64,000 bases of DNA from Coffea arabica. Lineage: Eukaryota > Streptophyta > Magnoliopsida > Gentianales > Rubiaceae. Below are positions 58,640-64,000 of this stretch, one piece after another; position 1 is the first letter of the stretch; the number at the start of each line of letters is the position of its first letter. The notes under the pieces are model-generated. The model was not told the origin of the DNA. It searched no databases and saw nothing but the letters and a program-made list of their open reading frames with translations. The stretch covers positions 16,324,001 to 16,388,000 of the forward strand of contig NC_092312.1 in the NCBI RefSeq assembly GCF_036785885.1. The letters run 5' to 3'. The translations under genes were made by a program, and so were the position numbers.

Positions 58640-61465
58640 CCAACTGGATGAAATAAAAATGATTGGGCAACAAAAAACATTTTAGCAGAATACACTCTTA
58701 TCTCAATTATTTATAATACCTCAATGAATAGCAGGTCGGTATACTTTTTTTGAATCTATGTCAGTTTGCTTGGAAATTTCCAAATTTCATTTTGGAGCGT
58801 TTTACCAAACGATTGCTTGCATAGTATTTGATCCCCGAATCTGATGAACACAAGAGTGTGAGGGACCAAAAAAGGCTACCCTTAAATGTCAGCAAACCGT
58901 CTACGTGATCTGTTTTTTCGCCACAACTGAGGAGATAAGATGCCAGTCGAAGGTCCCGTAATTGGAGGAGAAGATCATTTACAAAATCTGTTCTCTGATC
59001 CATTAGCTACTGCGGGATTTTATTTCTTAGGCCACACACTACCAATCTCCTAACCAACAAAACTTTTACTAGTATTTTATTTTATGAAGCAGTCAGCAAG
59101 TAGCCGCCGCCACCCAAAACCAACACAAAAAAAAAATCTACCTTTTTGGCTGTGTGGGCAGAATCCTTGCAACTTACTGTTGAACCAACCAACCAACCCC
59201 CAACCCCCTCCCCGGGGGACCCCCAAACAAAAGAAACAGCTTTAATGAGTCTGTCTGCTGAAAATGCTCAGCTTGCATTGGAACCGAAGATGTGATATTT
59301 TTTTGGGTAAAAAATATAAAAGTCCTTGCGATAAATTTAATATACAAAAAAATTTTTATATAATTTTAAAATATACAAAACGACGCCTCATATTTTGAAC
59401 TAAATTATAAAAGTAATGAAATTCATTAAAGTTAACAGAAATGACTTATTGAAACTTAAAAACACTTTTTATACATAATTTTTAACAAATATACTTGTTG
59501 TACTCTTTAGACCCCAATTATCTCTCTCTGGAGAATGAACCAAGTGATTTTGTTGAACTGCCTTTTGCTTTGTTATGTCAGGACATTTTTGTCATTTCGC
59601 CCGTTCCCGTTAATTTTAATGAATTTCGTCACCTTTACAATTTAGTTCAAAGAATGAAGTGTCATTTTGTGCATTTTGAAACCACGAACGACTTTTGTGT
59701 ATATTAGATTTACCATATGAAGCTTTTTTGCTTTTTATCTTTTTTTTTTTTTAGTGTAATGGCTCTAGCGTAGGAATCCATCCCTAAACTAGAGGGAAAA
59801 CCGTGGTGATTTCCTGATGGTGGAAATTGTGGATATTAGGCCCGTGGTGGCAATGGCATCACTCAAATCGCATGTAATTCCACCATGGATATGTGCCTTT
59901 CAAGATGGAATCGTAGAAAATCACACACACACATACACACACTTAAGAATTGAAAAGGACCTTTGTTGAATAGACAGGCTTTAAGTCACTAGGCCTTTAG
60001 TCGGGTGGTCACCACCAAAGACTTAAGTATTGGCGGTCTTCGATGCCTCCCACCAGTTTATCACTAAATGTGACAGTTTTAATTGGCCTTCTTTGATGGA
60101 ATTTGTACTCAACTGCAGTCAATTTTATTACTAGCACCACATTAATATCCTTCCAACCTAACAGTAAAAGCTTTTGTGTGATTATAAAAAGTTTTACCAA
60201 GTTCTTTTTACACATGGACGACAACATGAAGTAGCAGAAAACTAGCAAGTTGTTCTAAGTAAGCAGGAATCCAAGCTATTGATAATGACGACTAAGTGAA
60301 TTGGTAGTCGGAAGGAATTACCTAATCCAGATTTTTAGAGAAAATCTTGCCTTACTTCATTCCCCTGTCCATTTTCAAACTTGTCGGAAAGTTAGTAGTA
60401 AGGATACAAACCAAAAAAATAACAAAAAAAGAAAAGAAAAGAAAAGAGAGGAAACAATTGATCGTATTATCTTCACCCTTCAGTGTAATTGGTTAAACTC
60501 ATTCTGCCATTCAATTTAGTGACCACCTCATTCAACATTTATCACCGGCAAGAAAATGTTTGAGAATCTCGTCCAATGGAAATATTCTAAATCTGATCTA
60601 TACTATCCTTTGTCACTTTTCCAAAGTTCACACGACCAAATCGCAATGATTGCAGGGTGACAAGAAAGGACCAAACTAAATTAACATCACTCCCACCCCA
60701 CAATCGAAAGGTTCAGATAGCTCCAACAGAAGAATATACTTTATCGATCTCAAAAAAAAAAAAAAGTGTCCCAACTGAATAAAGCATGGCGGAAAGACTT
60801 GCCGTATAGCAACTTTGGAGAATTTGAGCTTGAATCGGCCCCGATAAACAAGTTGCCCGTGTCATATTCATCGGATCCAGTCCACAGATGATGGACCTCA
60901 GCTGATGATTGGCTGAAAATTCCTCCTCTCAGTCCTCTGTCTAGGCATTTATTATTTTCTTCTACTTTCTACGAATCTGTAGGTAGAAAATTGAGAAGGG
61001 AATTTTTGTTACGAAAACTTATGCAAGTCTCGGTGTAGATATTTGTTTTCGGAATCTAATCGTGGAAATGGGAGAGCCTAAGTTAGTAGAGAAAATAACG
61101 TCTGCGGATGCTTTTTCTGTCAGTACCACTTTTAAACGGAGGGTGGCCACTTTTGGGGAGTGGTCCGACCCACAAGTTGGGGCAAAATATATGGTAACTT
61201 GGGCTCCTAATTCCATGGTCCAGAAAGCAATTATGTCCTTCGAGTAAAATGAGGTGGATGCTGGTCTATAGACTACGATCACCAGCTTAGGGAAAAATAA
61301 ATATCAGGAAGAGGAATCCTACTTAATTCTTTGTTTATTTTCTTTTTCTTTTTTCCTTGAGAGAAATTCACTTAATATAGCCCAAAATCTACTCCTTGAA
61401 CGTCAAAGACTTCAAAATGGCCCCCAAGACCTTTCTTCTAGTATTGAATAATGGTTCACGGAAGT
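58640..61465. other. Intergenic spacer
   Basis: AT-rich with scattered A- and T-runs. Frames at 58761-59003 (-), 59495-59707 (+) and 61062-61247 (+) have no recognisable motifs. A GAAAA-type tandem lies near 60430-60450. No gene is supported. Confidence 0.4.
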
Positions 61466-61632
61466 GTTTGGATTGCAAATTTATCTCAAATAATATTTCG
61501 CTTGTATCATAAATACATTTTCTAATCTACCTTTTTATATTTCCAACTACTTTTTATCTCACATATATCACATCACAAAAAGTACTACTGTAATTATTCT
61601 AAATAATATTTCAAATAATACTCTATCCAAAC
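61466..61632. mobile_element. MITE, GTTTGGATTG family, copy near 61.5 kb
   Basis: 167 bp with ends GTTTGGATTGCAAATT and ACTCTATCCAAAC. Family words present in inverse orientation to copy 1: CTTTTTATCTCACATATATC and ACATCACAAAAAGTACTACT. Non-coding. Confidence 0.82.
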
Positions 61633-61723
61633 ATTAGTCTAGGTAACCAGAATTTTCTTGGTGTCACTTTTAAACTCTTTCCTATATCCTTTTTATCTTG
61701 TGAAATTTGAAGTCTCCCATGAA

Positions 61724-61725
<2 letters not shown>

Positions 61726-61762
<37 letters not shown>
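61726..61762. repeat. (TA)n microsatellite
   Basis: About 18 TA units between two members of the same MITE family. Confidence 0.93.
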
Positions 61763-61767
<5 letters not shown>

Positions 61768-61844
61768 TAACATTGTATGCTAGGAAGTTTAGTCAAAATA
61801 ACTTGAATAATCAGTTAAAGATCACAACTTCCACAGTAAGGTCA

Positions 61845-61978
61845 TGTAGCAATATTATTTGGAATAATTGCTATAGCACCTTTTTATGATATGACGTATG
61901 TGAGATAAAAATAATTAAAAATATATTTATGGTGCAAGTAAAATAATATTTAAAAACTTGACTATACAAACACACCTA
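61845..61978. mobile_element. MITE, GTTTGGAT family, degenerate copy
   Basis: Carries AATATTATTTGGAATAATTG, TATGATATGACGTATGTGAG and GGTGCAAGTAAAATAATATT in the family order. Ends are degenerate. Orientation is opposite to the copy at 61466. Confidence 0.65.
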
Positions 61979-62101
61979 TGCATGATTTCCAATTGTTAGC
62001 GGATGCATAATATGACCTATTTTCCATATTGAAAGGTTAACTGTGCAACTTGTTCAAAATTTAGCTTTATAAGTGGAATACAGAAATAGGCTAGACTCCA
62101 G

Positions 62102-62528
62102 GAGAGCAAATCATCTGTCCAATATTTTGTGTCCAATTTCCTGTCCAATGTGAAACTACGTAGTTTCACTTATTATATCTGCTGATATGGCAACTAAAAA
62201 TAAGTGGCTGTTTAGCTGCCTTATACTTCTTTTTCCTTTCTTCTTTTTGGGTTTCCTTTATTTATACAACTTTGTTACGGTTCTCATCTTTTTTAAAACA
62301 AAGTATCAAGGATTTCAAATACAAAAGAATATTTAAAAAAGATGAGAATTGTAACAAAGTTGTGTAAATAAAAGGAAACCCAAAAAAGAAGAAAGAAAAA
62401 GAAGTATAAGGCAGCCAAACAGCCACCTATTTTTAGTTACCATATCAGCAGATATAATAAGTGAAACTACGTAGTTTCATATTTGACAGAAAATTGGACA
62501 CAAAATATTGGACAGAGGATCTGCTCTC
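62102..62528. mobile_element. Foldback element with perfect 9-bp target duplication
   Basis: Two arms of about 196 bases (62102-62297 and 62332-62528) are inverted repeats separated by a 34-base loop. Arms start GAGAGCAAATCATCTGTCC and end GGACAGAGGATCTGCTCTC. AGACTCCAG flanks both sides (62093-62101 and 62529-62537). Each arm also contains a palindrome of its own, GTGAAACTACGTAGTTTCAC at 62150-62169 and a near-identical one in the other arm. The 9-bp duplication points to a Mutator-type origin. A transcript across it would form a very long hairpin. Confidence 0.92.
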
Positions 62529-62832
62529 AGACTCCAGAGGGCGAGTCCGGAGACGTTGGGTTGAAGGGCGTTTTCATTTTTTTTCTTTGGGAAAAAAAAA
62601 AGAAGAAAAAACCCCAAGTCATGCGATCTTTGGTTAGTTGTTTCCTATACATATATAAAAAGCAGTTAGCATCTAACTCTTGGGAATTTTTCATCTGTCT
62701 TATGGAGGGGTATTTTAGGGAGTGAAAAAATGACATGGTGGATTTTGTGCAAAGAGTACAAGCTGGTTGATGTTGTAATAATAGTGTACTCTCTATATTG
62801 CCCTTTTGGCTAGGTTGTGACAGACCGTTGGG

Positions 62833-63225
62833 AAATGAGCATTATTCTCTATAGTGGTATTTTGGTCAGAGAAAAGTAAGGAGAAAATGGTGAAGCCTAT
62901 CATACAACATGGTAATACTTTTGCCAATGTTGGTTGCCTATAATGCCCTCTTAAGGGGGCACATAGCTTTTAAATAATGAACTTAATGGCTTAAATTTGA
63001 CATAAGAGTGATAAAGCTTTGTTGGAGAGAGCTTTCATGGAGGGTAATTGAAAAATCACTTGTGTAACCGATGAATAGTGTAACCGCAACAAGTGAAGCA
63101 TCATTTGCGGTCAATACAAATATTATTGCAATACTTTTGGGCGGCAATGGAAATTCTATACATATTAAAGAATCTTGGCTCACATATTTGTGGTCCGTTT
63201 GCTCTTTTGTTTAGAAAGGTATATT
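62833..63225. repeat. Dispersed repeat, copy 2 (partner at 15725)
   Basis: Matches 15725-16175 in the same orientation, from GCATTATTCTCTATAGTGG to GTTTAGAAAGGTATA. It has one instead of two copies of the GAAGCATCATTTGCGGTCAA unit and carries a short insertion CTCTTAAGGGGGCACATAGC that is absent from the partner. Non-coding. Confidence 0.75.
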
Positions 63226-63460
63226 CACTTCCTGCTGCAATTTCACCATTTTTTATGTGTAGGAAGTATATTAGACGTGTTACTGTGCATGGGGAATTTT
63301 TTAATATTTGCTAACTATATTTGTGAATTGTCAATTTTACTTTTGTAGTCGGCTGAGCAGTGAGAAAAAAATGGTCTGCATATAGGGATTTTTGGTGAAG
63401 GTAAGCTCTGAATCTTCACTCCACAAAACAAAAGGTGCATGCCAATTGTATATTGTTAAC

Positions 63461-63733
63461 GGGGATTTCGATTTATATGCTAAAAGTCTAAGTTCTCTCC
63501 GAAATTGACAAAAAGACAGAACTCTCCGTTACGGGGTACTTGGGGGGTCTTTACTTTCTAGTAGCAAGATCCCTGTGGAGGTTCTATCCTACATCGACTA
63601 TGGGGGGGGTTTGGGGGGTTAGTTTATAAGTCCCCTAGATGTCTTCAAAAGTTGCCGGCTTTTGAAGATTGTTCGGGGATTTCGATTTATATGCTAAAAG
63701 CCTGAGTTCTCTCAGAAATTGACAAAAAAAAAA
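63461..63733 (+). mobile_element. A-tailed retroposon with perfect 16-bp target duplication
   Basis: ATTGTATATTGTTAAC occurs at 63445-63460 and 63734-63749, and the insertion ends in a run of A. Inside, a unit of about 49 bases beginning GGGGATTTCGATTTATATGC occurs at both ends (63461 and 63675), so the source RNA looks dimeric or carried a repeat at each end. Upstream of the second unit, ATCCTACATCG (about 63587-63597) resembles the plant snRNA upstream element RTCCCACATCG. TTTATAAG follows about 25 bases later, a spacing reminiscent of Pol III snRNA promoters. The transcript identity is unknown. Confidence 0.8.
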
Positions 63734-63847
63734 ATTGTATATTGTTAACACCTTGTATAGGATTCTTTGCCCAATAGTGTGACTGTTTGTGTAGCTATCT
63801 CTGCTTATTGTGCTTTATTAATTTAAATGTTTGGTTTAGCCTACTTT

Positions 63848-64000
63848 TTTTTTTTCAAAAATGATAACTATTGTATAATCTAATCCATCATATACTAGGG
63901 GGAGAGAGTGGATCTAAGGGGGTTTAGGAGTAATCCGAAGGGGATTAAACCACACCAAATCAAACAAGTGTACTACGCACCCATTTGAATTTTTTTAAGC
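63848..64000 (-). repeat. T-headed dispersed repeat, cut by window end
   Basis: A T-run is followed by AATGATAACTATTGTATAAT, CTAATCCATCATATACTAGG and GGGAGAGAGTGGATC, similar to the copy at 55064. It may continue beyond the window. Confidence 0.45.

Noticed and set aside
1-64000. Search for tRNA genes, rRNA genes and CRISPR arrays
   Set aside because: No cloverleaf-like sequence with both boxes and acceptor pairing was seen outside SINE-like repeats, no rRNA text, and the spaced repeats found are palindrome arrays or transposons, not CRISPR.

Overview
The window is nuclear DNA of a flowering plant. Several genes are split by GT-AG introns, the families are plant-specific (very-long-chain 3-ketoacyl-CoA synthase, RADIALIS-like MYB, CIB-type bHLH, RD2-type universal stress protein, PPR), and the long AT-rich spaces are filled with MITEs, SINE-like retroposons and one LTR retroelement. 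The repeat style suggests an asterid eudicot, possibly Rubiaceae such as Coffea, but that is an inference from memory of such genomes.

Layout. 0.5-1.8 kb: a decayed PPR gene split by a MITE. 2.2-3.5 kb (+): a five-exon RD2-type universal stress protein. 6.35-8.47 kb (-): a six-exon CIB/bHLH63-like transcription factor. 8.5-25 kb: intergenic DNA with three Stowaway MITEs, GTTTGGAT-type MITEs and SINE-like insertions. 25.57 kb (+): an intron-less RADIALIS-like gene. 29.4-31.3 kb (-): an intact four-exon alpha/beta hydrolase. 34.0-36.7 kb (-): its broken paralogue, whose first exon is cut by a hAT transposon. 36.7-42.2 kb: that hAT element, itself split by a young LTR element (37776-41572) that encodes only GAG. 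43.5-45.1 kb (-): an intron-less KCS. 48.2-48.6 kb (+): a two-exon small conserved protein with a probable leader intron. 51.6-51.9 kb (-): a second RADIALIS-like gene. 52-64 kb: no confident genes, but a hAT MITE with a perfect 8-bp target duplication, a foldback element with a perfect 9-bp duplication, and two A-tailed retroposons with 16-24 bp duplications.

The genes do not form a pathway. The nearest thing to a functional unit is the hydrolase pair, one intact and one dead. The most interesting material is the layered insertion history (LTR element in hAT in hydrolase paralogue) and the LTR itself, which carries six copies of an 8-bp palindrome GGACGTCC just upstream of its TATA box. Exon boundaries were derived by eye from reading frame, splice dinucleotides and family resemblance; no search was run.
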